64,000 nt of DNA from Centrapalus pauciflorus. Taxonomy: Eukaryota; Streptophyta; Magnoliopsida; Asterales; Asteraceae. Positions 35,957-46,424 of the stretch are shown piece after piece. Location of the stretch: assembly GCA_020465985.1 (NCBI GenBank), contig JAANYP010004711.1, positions 1 to 64,000 of the forward strand, read 5' to 3'. Made by a program: the position numbers and the translations under genes. Position 1 is the stretch's first letter. Every line of letters begins with the position of its first letter. Below the pieces are notes generated by a model, which was not told where the DNA came from, made no database searches, and was given only the letters and a program-made list of their open reading frames with translations.

Positions 35957-38900
35957 ATTTATATTAAAACATAATTTATAACCGGGGTCGGGGTCGGGGT
36001 CGGGGTCGGGGATTAAAGTGTCTCCCATCCCCGCCCCATCCCCATTATTTCAAATCGAATCCCGGGGTCGAGTTACGAGTTCCCCGTCGGGGTTGGGTTT
36101 TTTTGCCATGCCTATCCTCAATCTGCATCTTCCACCATCCACAGTCTTGCTCATCAAACTTTTCAATCCTACTTTTCTCATCGTTGGCCATTATCTCATC
36201 GTTGGCCACAAACTTTTTTGTCTCGAGTGAGAACAAATAAAAAAAACAAGGCATGATTACTTTTGAAACCAAGGCATGATTACTAATTGTTTTTTTTATT
36301 TGTTTTCAAAAGTAATTGCAACCAAGGCATGATTACTTTTGAAAACAAATAAAAAAAACAATTAGTTTTAATATATTTTTTATTTTTTCAATTATTTTTA
36401 TAAAATTTTCATAGAATTTGTTCTCTTCTGAGTTTTGGCAGTAGGGTTCATCTTTGGGTTCCCTTACTGATTTGTTTTCTTTTATATTGTGAATTCCAGC
36501 AGTTCTTCTTGTTATTAGCTTCCTTTTCTAGTTATTGTGTTTTAGTTTCTATCAATCAGTTCCGTTGCCGGAAAACCTCGAAATGGAGAATTCAGAAACC
36601 CATTTGATTTTATGTGTTGAAGCACAAGATGTGAAAATCCAGAACCTCTCCCATCAGGTACGGGATCTCTCAGCTACTGTTCATGCCATGAAGGAGAAAT
36701 TACTCTGGAATTTGCCAAAGAAATTGGAGAAGTTGATGATGGAGCACAACTTCATCAGCAGTAACCACCTCCTCGATGGATCCCTCTTCTCTTTCAACCA
36801 ATCATTTGAGAAGATGGTGAACAATAACCTGGATCATCAAGGGACGTCAAATCCAGATCCTGAAGTTTGTGCAACCAAGGACCTTGAATCACATCCTGAA
36901 ACAAATCCTTTGGATAGCAGAACTCACGATTACGGGCTGCCTGATTTTGAAGCATTGTCAACCCTAATTCCTGATGAAAATAAAGAGCTGATTGGTAAGA
37001 TTTTATGTGTGTTGAAGAATAGCATATGTGATTGCATACGAACCTTGGATGCTCCTACTTGTGATGATGTTATGAATTCTGCTCGCACTGAGAATATCGC
37101 TCCTGGAGTCCATGGAAGAAAGACCAGAATCATTGAGCCCACTTACATGCAATCAGCAGGTATGTATTTCGGATCTAACACACTAGGATATAGTTTGGCC
37201 CAATCATGGAAAATTAGCCCAAAAGAAATAGGCATAGGCCCAGGGCTTGGTAGATCTCAGCAATTTAAATGCTCAGTTATGCAGTCAAATAAAGCTATTA
37301 ATCAAGCTGGCCCAACTGGCCAAACTCTAAGCGGGTTACCAGCCATGATTCTGATTTGCAACAGTGCCACACACAATTATCGGTCAAAAGGTTAGCAATA
37401 TTCTTGGGACTAGATATCGACCATTCCTATAGTTCTCCTTCTCCATCGAAGGTGAAAGTTCGTGTGTTTGAGATAACCGTTTCACGTGAATGGATCACAA
37501 AGCCATATTTCCAAGAGGGCAGTATCGACGAGTACGTTGAAGGTGTTGAAGCCTTATCTGCCATTGTTAGATATCAGTAACGGGCATGTTCTTGTGTGGC
37601 CTTGTAAGCAACTTAAAATATTGGGTTATGGCTCACCATTCTGTTACGTGGAATCGAATGACGGATCTAGCACATCAAGCTGCTACAGCTACAGCCATTC
37701 AAGGAGATGGAACGAACGAAAGGGGCAAAACGTTATTCATAATTGAGACTAGTTCCAGAGGCGCTTATGGTCAAATAGACATAGCCCAACGAATTACTAA
37801 GCAAGGATGGGATGATCTAAGCAAGCAGGGATTTTGTTTTGGTTCACAATTGAAGTATTCTCTTCAAAAGAAGTACGCCACGTTGCAATTTCGAAAAATT
37901 TTGCTAACTGCTAGTGAGAAGTTGTTTGGCAGGGATGAGAAGATCTAGTTGGTTGAGGAGCAACCTGAAGAGGTACAACAGATGGAACATATGTAATGTT
38001 CGACTTCTATGAGTTCACGTCATACTCGTCTCCTTCCCTGATTACACTTAAATCAGCATGGAACTTACAAGATGATTGTCTCTCATCAAAATATGGTCAT
38101 TTAGTTCCCTTAAAGAACCTGTTTTTTGCTCAAACCCTTGCTGAAACTTTTCTAAGGGAGGTTATTCGTGTACCTGGAATACCAAAATCGATGTTAATTA
38201 ATCTGCATCCTTTGTTCTTAAGCACATTCTGGAGGGATATTTTTCATTGCAGACCAACATGCTAAAGTTTGATCCTCCTTCCTACCCTGATGGCCAAGTT
38301 GAGGTAGTCAATAACAACCTTGAAACCTACCTACGTTGTTTCACTACTCACATGGCTTCCGAGCATGGAAAACAGATCCGACTATGGCTTATTGCATGGA
38401 AAAATGACAATGTTGGTAAAAAAAAACTATTTGCGAGGATGCTTATACAAATCAAAGTCAGATTTCAAGCTCCAGGCTTGAGGACAAGCCTGTTCTTTAT
38501 GGGGTCGGTATTGATAGAGAACGTGACATGGATCAGGATCCAATGGGCCCAATAAATATATATAACTAATGTTGGTGGAATAGTTAAAATAATGGGCCTG
38601 GACATATGGATGAGTGAGTTGTTAGACTACTATATAACTTGCGTTAGTGGGGAGGTGAGGGGTAGGAAGAAAGAGGAATCGGCTGTAAGGCTTGGGCAGA
38701 GAGAATTTGTTCTCTTATGAGTTTTGGCAGTATGGTTCACCATCTTTGGGTTCCCATACTGATTTGTTTTCTTTTATGTTGTGAATTCCAGCAATTCTTC
38801 TTGTTATTAGCTTCCTTTTCTAGTTATTGTGTTTTAGTCTCTATCAGGGGACGATAAGTTAGTATGTAGACTACAGAAATCACTCTATGGGCTTAAACAA

Positions 38901-41900
38901 TCTCCGAGAGCATGGTTTGACATGTTTGCTAAGGTAATGAAGGATAAAGGCTACACCCAAAGTCACTAAAATCATACTATGTTTTGAAGATCCAAGACGG
39001 AAATAAGACAATCCTCATAGTTTATGTGGATGATATAATCCTTACGGGGGTGACAATCTAATAGAAATGGAGAGGTTGAAAAATAGTCTTTCTGCAGAAT
39101 TTGAAGTAAAAGATTCGGAAATGAAGTATTTTCTGGGCATGGAAGTTGCAAGAACAAAGAAAGAAATTTGTGTTACCAAAAGAAAATACATCCTGGATCT
39201 TCTCAAGGATACAGGAATGCTAGGATGCAAACCAAGTGACACCCCAATTGAAGTTGGGTAGAAAGATGTGGATGATGGAAAGATTGTCGATAAGGAGTAA
39301 GGACCAATATCAAAGGTTAGTGGACTTGTCCCATACAAGACCTGATATTGTGTTTGTAATAAGTATGGTTAGGCAACACATGCACTCACCAAGAGCAGCT
39401 CACATGGAAGCAGCTTATAGGATACTTCGTTATCACCTGGAAAGGGGTTATACTTCAAAAAAGGTGATTGAAAGGCATAAAAACCTATACAGATGCAGAT
39501 TGAGCAGGGTGAATTGAGGATAGGAGATCTACTTCTAAATTGCACGTTTCTATGGGGTAATCTCGTGATATGTCGGAGCAAGAAACAGGATATGGTAGCT
39601 AGAAGCAGTGCCGAAGCAGAGTTTAGAGCAGTAGTTCTTGGGATTTGGGAATGTATGTAGATTGAATAAGTTTATGCGAAATATGTCACTGCCATGGAAA
39701 AAAGTTATAATATCAAAGGCATACCAACCCAAGCCTCAATCTAAATATATTACATTCAATGATATACCTGTAATGTGTATAGCAGATTACAAATTGCTTC
39801 CGGAAAATCAGGACATATTGCCAATGCTTGTCGATAGCATTTAATAGCTGCTTCCATAAGTCCACTACATATTACAAATTGAAGTGTTCAAATTACTCCC
39901 AAAATGAACATGACCAAATTAAAAATGTTTAACCACTCTGAATAAACTCAAAATACCTGTCTTTATAAGCTGAAGCCAGATTTGCATGAGCTTCAGCCAT
40001 GTTTGGGCATATGACAATAGCATGTAAGTAGTCATCAATTGCTTCATCATATCTCCCAATCTTCTTGTAAGTGTTTCCACGATTAACAAGACCATCAGCC
40101 GCATGAGGATCAATGTGTAGGAGTTCATTATAGCAAGATATAGCATCATCATAATTACCCTGTATGTCACATCAGCTATTTACTGTCAACTATCACACAA
40201 TCTTTTGAACGTCGCATGGAAATATAGAATATCTGGAATAGGTGTCACGTTCCATATGTAACCATATCTGGTAGCATGAAGTGCTCAAACCAAAATCAGA
40301 ATGGAATCTGTCCATACAGAGACCGAGAGATATCGAAGAGGAAGAGTACGAGAGATTCTGCTACCTGATGCCTGTATATTAGCGCCAGATTGTTGTAAGG
40401 GGCAGATAATCCTGTTGTTACAGTTATAGTTGACTTGTAACATTCTGCAGCAACAGTCATCATATTCCTGAGTATCAAAAACTTCTCTCTTTAGCTTTAC
40501 AATATCAAGAAGATATTATACTACTTCCACTTCTGAATTGTGTATCATAAATAAGCCTATGTGTAAAAAACATACCTTTCCATGTATATGTTTCCGATAT
40601 TAGTGAGAGCCTGAGGATGGCTAGGTTGCAAAGAAAGGCATTGCTGCATTGCAAATAGAATTCTGATTACAATTAAACCAATTAAATAGTTTCAAAGAAA
40701 ATTAAATGTAAACAAATAGGATAATCTACACGGTAGCAATAAATAGCTTCTTCAACTTTGCCAGCATCCTTAAGTGCAATTCCCTAGCATACATAACATT
40801 GTCAGAAACATAAGCAAACAAAGAATAAAGGCAGAGGTTAGTTCTCAAATGACCATTCAACCGAAAGATGAACAAAATTAGTTTAGATAAAGAGACTAAA
40901 CAAACTTGCCAGATTATTATATGCTTCCAAAAATCCAGCATCACAAGAGATAGCATGCTTATAATGGTTAATTGCCATCTCCAAGTTACCTTGCTTATAG
41001 TATATGCTAGCTAAATTCCCTGAACAATGTAAAAGCACAACAGAGAATGACTTGCTTTATATCTACAATATTTAAAAAGAAAAGTGTGAACCTAAATATA
41101 ATGCAAAAATGAAATAAGTTATATTACATAATGAAGTGCCCATAAGCAACTAAGCAGCTGGCTTACTCTATCACTACCTCATATGACTACAAAAGAGTAA
41201 AGAAGCTTTTGTCAAGTTATTCAAGCTCAAACTTAAGGCATTCAACTCCAGCATTATCTTAGAGTTTGAGCTCAAGTACAAAAAATGAGCTCATAATATA
41301 ATAACAATTTGAGCTCGAGCTTATAAGAACTTGAATTCTTTTTTAGTTTTTTCAAGACCTGTGTATGTGTTAATAGTTTTTTTATTGAACTCTAATCAAA
41401 TTCATTTATGGGGCATAGTTCTTGTATATATTTTTGAGCTATTCGAGATTATCCTATCAAACATAGTTTTAATATCTACTTTCGAGCTCTCAAGGAGTCA
41501 AGGTAAGCCCAAATGTTACTCAAGCCTTCATCAAGAAGACTCACCAAGCTATCATGTCGAGTTCTAGCTTAGCCTGAGACCTTCAAGTTGAGCTCAAGAT
41601 CAGTTTGACTCATTTGCAGCTATGTGATAAATCCATCAAAAGAAGTAAAAGATAGAAGCCAATGAACTAAGATTGCCACATACCAGTAGAAAGCTGAATT
41701 TCTGATTATCGATCCTAAGAGCAAGGCTATAATTCACAAACATACTAATGGACATGCACAACCAAGTAACCAAACCATATAGTTTGCTCATGTAAAATAT
41801 AGAAACAACCTATATAATATTACTCACCTAAAGCCATGGCATAGTCAGGTTGAGAAAGAAGAGCATGCTGATAACATCCAATAGCTTCTTGAAACATTCC

Positions 41901-44900
41901 CAACACCTATAAAGTGCAAAGCAAACCTATTTTACCAAAATTTGTCCTAGCATTTAGATCCACCGAGCAATGACAGGAGAACCACAGAGGTTTTACCTTG
42001 TATGCATTTCCCAAGTTCAAATAGGCATCCAATAAAGTTGGTTTGAGCTTCACTGCTACCTGCAATGTGGAAGGCCAGCATTGAGTGTAAATCCAACTAA
42101 AGAATACATGACATACAAACATAAATTTTGGTAGATGAATAATCAAACTAAATACATCATCCTTTGTACAGATTGGGGCATTCTATAAGCAGCCAGATTA
42201 AGTATTCGATCATTCTTGACATGGTGATAAGCTAGAATAACCAATCATTAGAAGCATAAAAAGGATTTAGGCACCTTGTAATAGAGAAGTGCTCTAACAG
42301 GATCACACGAATCCAGAAAGAGTCCCGCAACGTTGGACCAAGCAATGGCAAAAGTAGGTTGAATTTGGAGTGCCTCCAAATAGCAATTGAATGCCTGTCC
42401 AAAAAATACTTCTCAACATATAGCAGGAGCTACAAAATGACTCGTTTTATCTTGACAAGAAAATCATGATGGCAGTTCCACTTTACATATCTCAGAACAT
42501 CACGTAAAGACAACTTATTTCCACTATGGGACCTGGATCACTGTAAGCCACTGAGATTCAAATGACAAAGTGATCAGGAATGTTTGAGGCTAATGAACAC
42601 CAAACATAAACCGACATTGCAAGTTGATTACCACACGTTATTTTTTCCCCTTCCATTTTGTTTGTTTAATAGTCGCATAGTTCGCGGAACGCTTCGGTAC
42701 AGGAACGGTTCGCTAGGTCTCCAAAATTCAGTACGCTAGGGGGTAGGCTCATTCCGGATCGTTCCGGTACGATGTACATATAATACGGTATGAACATACA
42801 AAATACTAATATAAAATTATAAATATTAAAAAAATAAAAAAAAACCATACAAAATATAATATAAATTATAAATATTTGAAAGAGATAATCCAATATTTCA
42901 ATATTTAAAGGAGAAAGGGTATTGTGAGAAGAAGTATCCTATCTCGTGAAAAATCAGAGATTTCTTCCAATTGGGTCTCGCCGTTTCATGAATTGCAGTC
43001 TCATAAAAAATCAGCGATTTCTTCCAATTGTGTCTCGTCGTTTCATGAATTCCGAAACGCCATAGCCATTCCTGCTGTTGACGTGTCTCGCCGTTTCATG
43101 AGCTGTGTAATGTCTCATGAAAAATCAGCGGTTTCTTCCAATGGGGCTCAGCCCAATCATAAATTGAGCTCGATCCAGGCCCTTGATACAGAACGACAAC
43201 AGCCCGTACCAAAGAGTGATCCCAGAAGTGTTTGGTATGCAAACATACCGCGAGTCGGTACGAAATGATTGGAACGAAATTTGTGGCCAGATGAGTTGTT
43301 TGCTTGGGTTGTGTGTGTGTGTTTGTGTTCTTTTTTTATGGATAAATTCATATGTAAATATTAATGGATGACGAGCATATCGAACTAGATTATGTTTATG
43401 ACATAATAGTCAACGAAACAATGGAGTAATGAGATAACTGAAGTACTGAACACGTGCATCAAGTTTGCTTACATTTTGCACTAATCCTTGAGCTTTCATC
43501 AAGTTCCCAAGGTTGTTATGAGCATCAACCTGTAGATGTATACGATCAGAAAATATACACAACAAATAAGAAAATAGAGATGGATAAAGTTCTGACCAAA
43601 TGAGGGTTCAATGAAAGAGCCTGGAGGTAGCATCGAGCAGCTTCAATTAGCCTTCCTTTCTGCATGTATGCATTTCCCAAGTTTGACCAGGCATCAGCAA
43701 AATTGGGACGAAGCTGCATGAATCATACTTGAGGTGAATGGGAGCAACTGAAAGTAGGTGGAACAATGCTTCACTAGACCAATAATATATGCTTGCAAGC
43801 TGAACCCATCATGTGGCTCTATGACATCAAACATATGATGAGAACAATCATATCCCACCCCAACAGAAGGGGGGAAAAAGCATGGATGAAATAAACAACT
43901 AATAGCACCTACTATATTTTACCCATATAGTAAGATTTTTTTCCACGGGCAGAACTTGTATTTTATATTTTGTAAGAATAAAACTGCAGACTTAGATATG
44001 ATTTGAATTTGTCAGATCTCAACGCCGGTAAATCATTATTCAGCATCGAAAATGAATAGGGCTTCCTCTCCCTCTCTCTAATAGCATGTATCCTACAGAT
44101 TCTGAGGGAAAAAAGGTACAACCATGCAGTGACACAGAAAATCACAAATTATAATCCGAATCACAAACTGATCTTCCAGTAAAAAGCAATAGTTTTGTGG
44201 GCCAAGGTTTAGTTCATTTTTGTTTATTTGGTTACAATTTCTTCTAATTGGACTTTCAATTTTAAGAAATATAGTTCTGTAGTATCGAAATATTGATTGT
44301 TTTATCATTTCACAATAATTCCTTATAAAACAATGTCATTAGACATAATAAAGAAGAATGTTAAAGAATGATATACATGCACATATCACTTGGACAAATG
44401 TAGATATGATGTCTTGAGAGAGAAAAACCAAGTCTAGTTTAGAGTGCAATTTGAAAAGGCACGTGTGGAGATCAATGCATCCCTAAAAATTATCATAGAC
44501 TACTTCGAGCAGCACTATTCAATACTGACCTCGCCCAACTTATGGGAATGAGGGTGTGGTAAACATCATTGGTTGTAGTTCCATGTGGTATGTTAATTAG
44601 TTGCCAGAACATCATAGACTTGGTGCAATGCATGTATATGTGTTATGCAAATGCTTTCTAACCATTTAAAATTACTAAACATGCCCTAGGACGCGAAAGA
44701 GGACTAATAAACGATATGAATACACCCAACCAAATGGAGTGAAAATGATATAAAACACTAGTCCACAAGAACTCAGTTTGAGATTAAATAACTATATTAC
44801 TATTGTTTGCAATTTTTTCCCCAGCTTTTATGAGGATATGTCTCACTTTGTGCTCAGTCACATTAGCCGGATTCCTCAACCTATAATCGTCATACTAACT

Positions 44901-46376
44901 ATGATTTCCAGATACCTTGCAGTAACTAAATAATCGTGGATAGCAGCATAATATTCCACCTTATCATGTTGAAGTTAAAAACTGATTCAACAGCATATCA
45001 TTTATTAGAACAAATATAACTAAAATGCCCACTTACCTCGATTGCAACTAAATAATAGCGAATAGCAACATCAATATTCCCCTTTCCCTGAACATGAAAA
45101 AAATGCATTAAGCATATAAAGCTCTAACATTTATAAGAATGACCTAAAATTAAGTAACCAGTTATACCTTCCATGAATTTGCCATATTCCCGTAGCACTC
45201 AGCAAAATTGCGATCAATCCGCAGAGCTTCTCTATTCTTCAGAATGGACATGTCAAAGTTACGTAACTGAAATAACAGCAAACAAGCCTTCTGTGAGAAC
45301 CATCCAAATGTTTAATCTAGAAAACAAGAAATCTACATGTATCACATACAACCAACCTGATAATATATTGCCCCCAGAAGAAGGAGATTATCTAATTGCA
45401 TTGGGTTTCTGTCATAAACAGCCTTGCTAAAATGTAATGCCAGTCGAAAGTCTCCACACTTGTATTTCTGATGAGCAAGGGACATGAGCATATCTTCATC
45501 AGCTGTAACATGTAAACAGCATCTTCAGCTGCCCAGCCAAAAGGCACAAGAGGAAAGACAAATGCATGTCCCAAAAAGGCAAATGAAACAGTAATCAAGC
45601 CATCATCAGGTAATCGTCTCCCGGCAAAAAAACAACAAGCAAACATTTTAAAACAGGGGAAGGAAACAGATAGTGAGGGCCTTCCTATACAGCCACAAAG
45701 GGTCTAACATGTTATGTTAAAGGACCACCACAAGTTGAATGATCAAACTTTATCCCAATCTCAACTCACAAAGAAAAACATCCTCTTTAGCCAAACTGCT
45801 CACCCCTCCTTTGGCTTAGCACTGCCTGTCATATTCCTTTCTTTATCAACTGATCTCTAACCTTTGCACCAGAAGGGTTCACATTGCCCACAAGTTGGTC
45901 TCCTTGAAGTTGGGTAAGAGAGTCTAACATCTTGAAAGGTTTTTAACATACAAGGAAAATACACCATATGATGATCCACTACTATCACACAATCTGTCAT
46001 CTCAATCACAAAACAGTAACTATAAATTGTGACTTCTGTAACTCTCAAGGTCCAAAACCATAAAATATGAGCTTGCAGATAACCACAAGTTGAAACATAT
46101 TTACACAAAAGACAACGAGACCCCAGCCATCATGCTATAATCTAAACCATAAATATCAAAACAATTTCAAGTCCTTGCGACGGCATAAGATTGACGTTTG
46201 ACGATGAAGTACCAATTTCCATTGACCACAAGAACAAAGATCCACGCTATTTGATCGACATTATTATGTGAAACCCTAGCAGCCTGCTGCAACAACAGAT
46301 GTTGCTGCTGCTGTTGTTGCTGCTGCTGGAATTGTTTGTGGTTGTTAAACTTGTCATGGGCATGTATGGACAACAT
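27415..46376 (-). CDS. SEC: O-GlcNAc transferase SECRET AGENT (UDP-GlcNAc:protein N-acetylglucosaminyltransferase)
   Basis: A nucleocytoplasmic enzyme that adds O-GlcNAc to Ser/Thr of proteins, in plants including DELLA regulators. Mapped exons: 45357-45502, 45168-45266, 45037-45087, 43597-43713, 43473-43529, 42275-42394, 41997-42059, 41828-41906, 40910-41019, 40730-40783, 40576-40643, 40365-40467, 39957-40159, 39768-39864, 30543-30614, 30363-30439, 30156-30272, 29984-30068, 29735-29902, 29211-29321, 29038-29124, 28805-28932, 28637-28719, 28369-28474, 28116-28262, 27764-27884, 27415-27528. Phases join with no stop; these give ~927 residues, and a first exon (46376 downward, MLSIHAHDKF, poly-Gln) adds the N-terminus. 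Its donor is unresolved. An in-frame ATG at 46424 is an alternative start. Length is near the plant SEC size (~980). Introns total ~16 kb, 9 kb of it transposons, but the coding sequence looks intact. Confidence 0.93.
31031..33240 (+). pseudogene. copia-A remnant: protease end, GAG-pre-integrase, integrase
   Basis: It shows a protease start (WIVDFGA, the family's DSGA altered) with an internal deletion, FHVPKLSCNLLSISKL, MGHPKFQYMKHLFP with CEICQLAK, HSDVWGPF, FIDDHTRVCWVYHLKDKT, and then, after the MITE at 31687-32348, LRTDNGTEYFN, QQNDVVEQK, and the post-integrase LDSQATKCVFIGYSPTQKGY. The usual NG.xER motif is altered (QNDVVEQ), and several frame changes and stops are present. It lies antisense to SEC. 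Confidence 0.82.
31687..32348. mobile_element. hAT-type MITE inserted in copia-A integrase
   Basis: Termini TAGGGATGAGCTTGGG and the inverse TAGGGATGATCAAAAA. The flanking 8-mers GACAAAAC (31679-31686) and GACAGAAC (32349-32356) differ by one base and rejoin the integrase frame. Like 26201-26481 it is rich in GGTACCG/CGGTACC. It is 662 bp with no ORF of its own. Confidence 0.85.
33340..33560. repeat. LTR-like fragment
   Basis: It carries the phrase ACGTGGTTCCG...TATGTCCACGGGGGCAA, recurrent in plant copia LTRs, then AT-rich sequence. It may be the terminal repeat of copia-B, but no partner copy was found in the window. Confidence 0.35.
33561..34399. other. AT-rich intron segment with a possible MITE
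   Basis: Around 33815-34272 the words TTGTTTGTTTTTAGTTAAGA and AAACAAACAATCTTAAGA occur in opposite senses, as in a degraded MITE. It is bordered by TTTCGGATATCCGAAA-type palindromic words. Nothing coding is seen. Confidence 0.4.
35430..36114. mobile_element. hAT-type MITE with G-rich ends, inserted in copia-B gag
   Basis: A perfect 8-bp duplication TCCTCAAT (35422-35429, 36115-36122). Termini TAGGGATGGCAATGGGGCG and the inverse TAGGCATGGCAAAAAAAC. The subterminal regions are GGGGCGGGGC and GGGGTCGGGGTC arrays, and the centre is a long (AT)n. There is no ORF. Confidence 0.88.
35876..35953. repeat. (AT)n microsatellite, ~39 units
   Basis: An uninterrupted AT run within the MITE. It is likely length-variable and can extrude as a hairpin. 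Confidence 0.97.
36414..38846 (+). mobile_element. Decayed Ty3/gypsy remnant with internal deletions
   Basis: A truncated 5' LTR (36414-36554) and a full 3' LTR (38512-38846) share the segment from AGAATTTGTTCTCT to TCTATCA. In between: a gag-like ORF from ATG 36583 (coiled-coil-like N-terminus), a protease remnant (CNSATHNY where the family has DSGATHNF), no RT, and an integrase remnant (FAQTLAETFLREVIRVPGIPKS, then YPDGQVEVVNNNLETYLRCF). There are several frame changes. It lies antisense to SEC. Confidence 0.82.
38512..38846 (+). repeat. 3' LTR of the gypsy remnant
   Basis: 335 bp bounded by an inverted pair TGATAGAGA...TCTCTATCA, preceded by GACAAGCCTGTTCTTTATGG, a motif often seen just before gypsy 3' LTRs. 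It contains ACTATATAAC as a possible TATA box. Confidence 0.8.
38847..39660 (+). pseudogene. copia-A remnant: RT and RNase H
   Basis: It begins inside RT (LQKSLYGLKQSPRAWFD), then IVYVDDIILTG, MKYFLGMEVA and GCKPSDTPIEVG. RNase H is reduced to pieces (HMHSPRAAHMEAAYRILRY and a SSAEAEFRA-like stretch). There are frameshifts and stops. It joins the gypsy 3' LTR directly at 38847. The matching upstream copia sequence is not adjacent to the gypsy 5' LTR, so the locus was rearranged after insertion. Confidence 0.8.
42949..43146. repeat. Tandem repeat, three imperfect copies, in SEC intron 6
   Basis: The unit combines ATCAGCGATTTCTTCCAATT and GTCTCGCCGTTTCATGAATT. Copies start near 42949, 43005 and 43083; the last is rearranged. 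The surrounding 42670-43290 is unusually GC-mixed for this intron, with GGTACG/CGTACC words at both sides, so the whole may be a transposon insertion. Confidence 0.6.
46273..46330 (-). repeat. CAG/CAA triplet repeat in SEC exon 1
   Basis: Mixed CAG and CAA codons give a run of about nine Gln, then a His-Leu-Leu-Leu interruption and two more Gln. Interrupted codon use suggests moderate stability. The N-terminus of plant SEC varies in this way. Confidence 0.8.
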
Positions 46377-46424
46377 AATTGATCGGCCGCAGATATTTTT
46401 AAGAACAAGATCGTTGTCGCCCAT

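Larger units (their letters stand above)
34400..36270 (-). pseudogene. copia-B remnant: gag and protease
   Basis: On the minus strand: KFDEQDCGWWKMQIED, then a MITE, then EDLRVIGTKPKDMKDKEW, VIRFMLLKNVAFNIVK, LMTTMSNMYEKSS, and the DEVQALLLLSSLPDSW segment typical of copia gag. A zinc knuckle (CWNCKETKHFRN) and a protease stretch (SWKMNFDASFH, where the family has a DSGAS motif; KDARVIPSLKK) follow. There are stops and frameshifts. NMYEKSS is tandemly duplicated by a 21-bp repeat (~35220-35262). Integrase and RT are missing. Confidence 0.82.
30615..39767. other. SEC intron 15, a 9.2-kb retrotransposon palimpsest
   Basis: Flanked by exon 16 (AG acceptor at 30615-30616) and exon 15 (GTATAT donor at 39762-39767, minus strand). 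From left: unique intron sequence to ~31030, copia-A 5' pol with a hAT MITE inside, an LTR-like fragment, a possible MITE, copia-B gag/protease in the opposite direction with another hAT MITE inside, a gypsy remnant with LTRs, then copia-A RT/RNase H. All coding parts are decayed. Confidence 0.85.
39768..46376 (-). other. SEC: SEC exons 1-15: N-terminus and TPR superhelix
   Basis: These exons encode the 34-residue TPR array that binds substrates and partners. Each unit shows the A..N(L/M)(A/G) and A...Y..A pattern, for example AWSNLGNAYMQKGRLIEAARCYLQAL split into parts across exon 5, and GLVNRGNTYKKIG in exon 14. About 11-12 repeats can be counted. Exon 1 has a His/Gln-rich tract coded by mixed CAG/CAA, the usual variable N-terminus of plant SEC. 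Intron 10 appears to use a GC donor (CTG/GCAAGT at 40909 downward). Confidence 0.88.

Noticed and set aside
36583..37395. Intact host gene inside SEC intron 15
   Set aside because: It lies between LTRs, starts just after the 5' LTR and runs into a gypsy protease-like remnant, so it is a retrotransposon gag.
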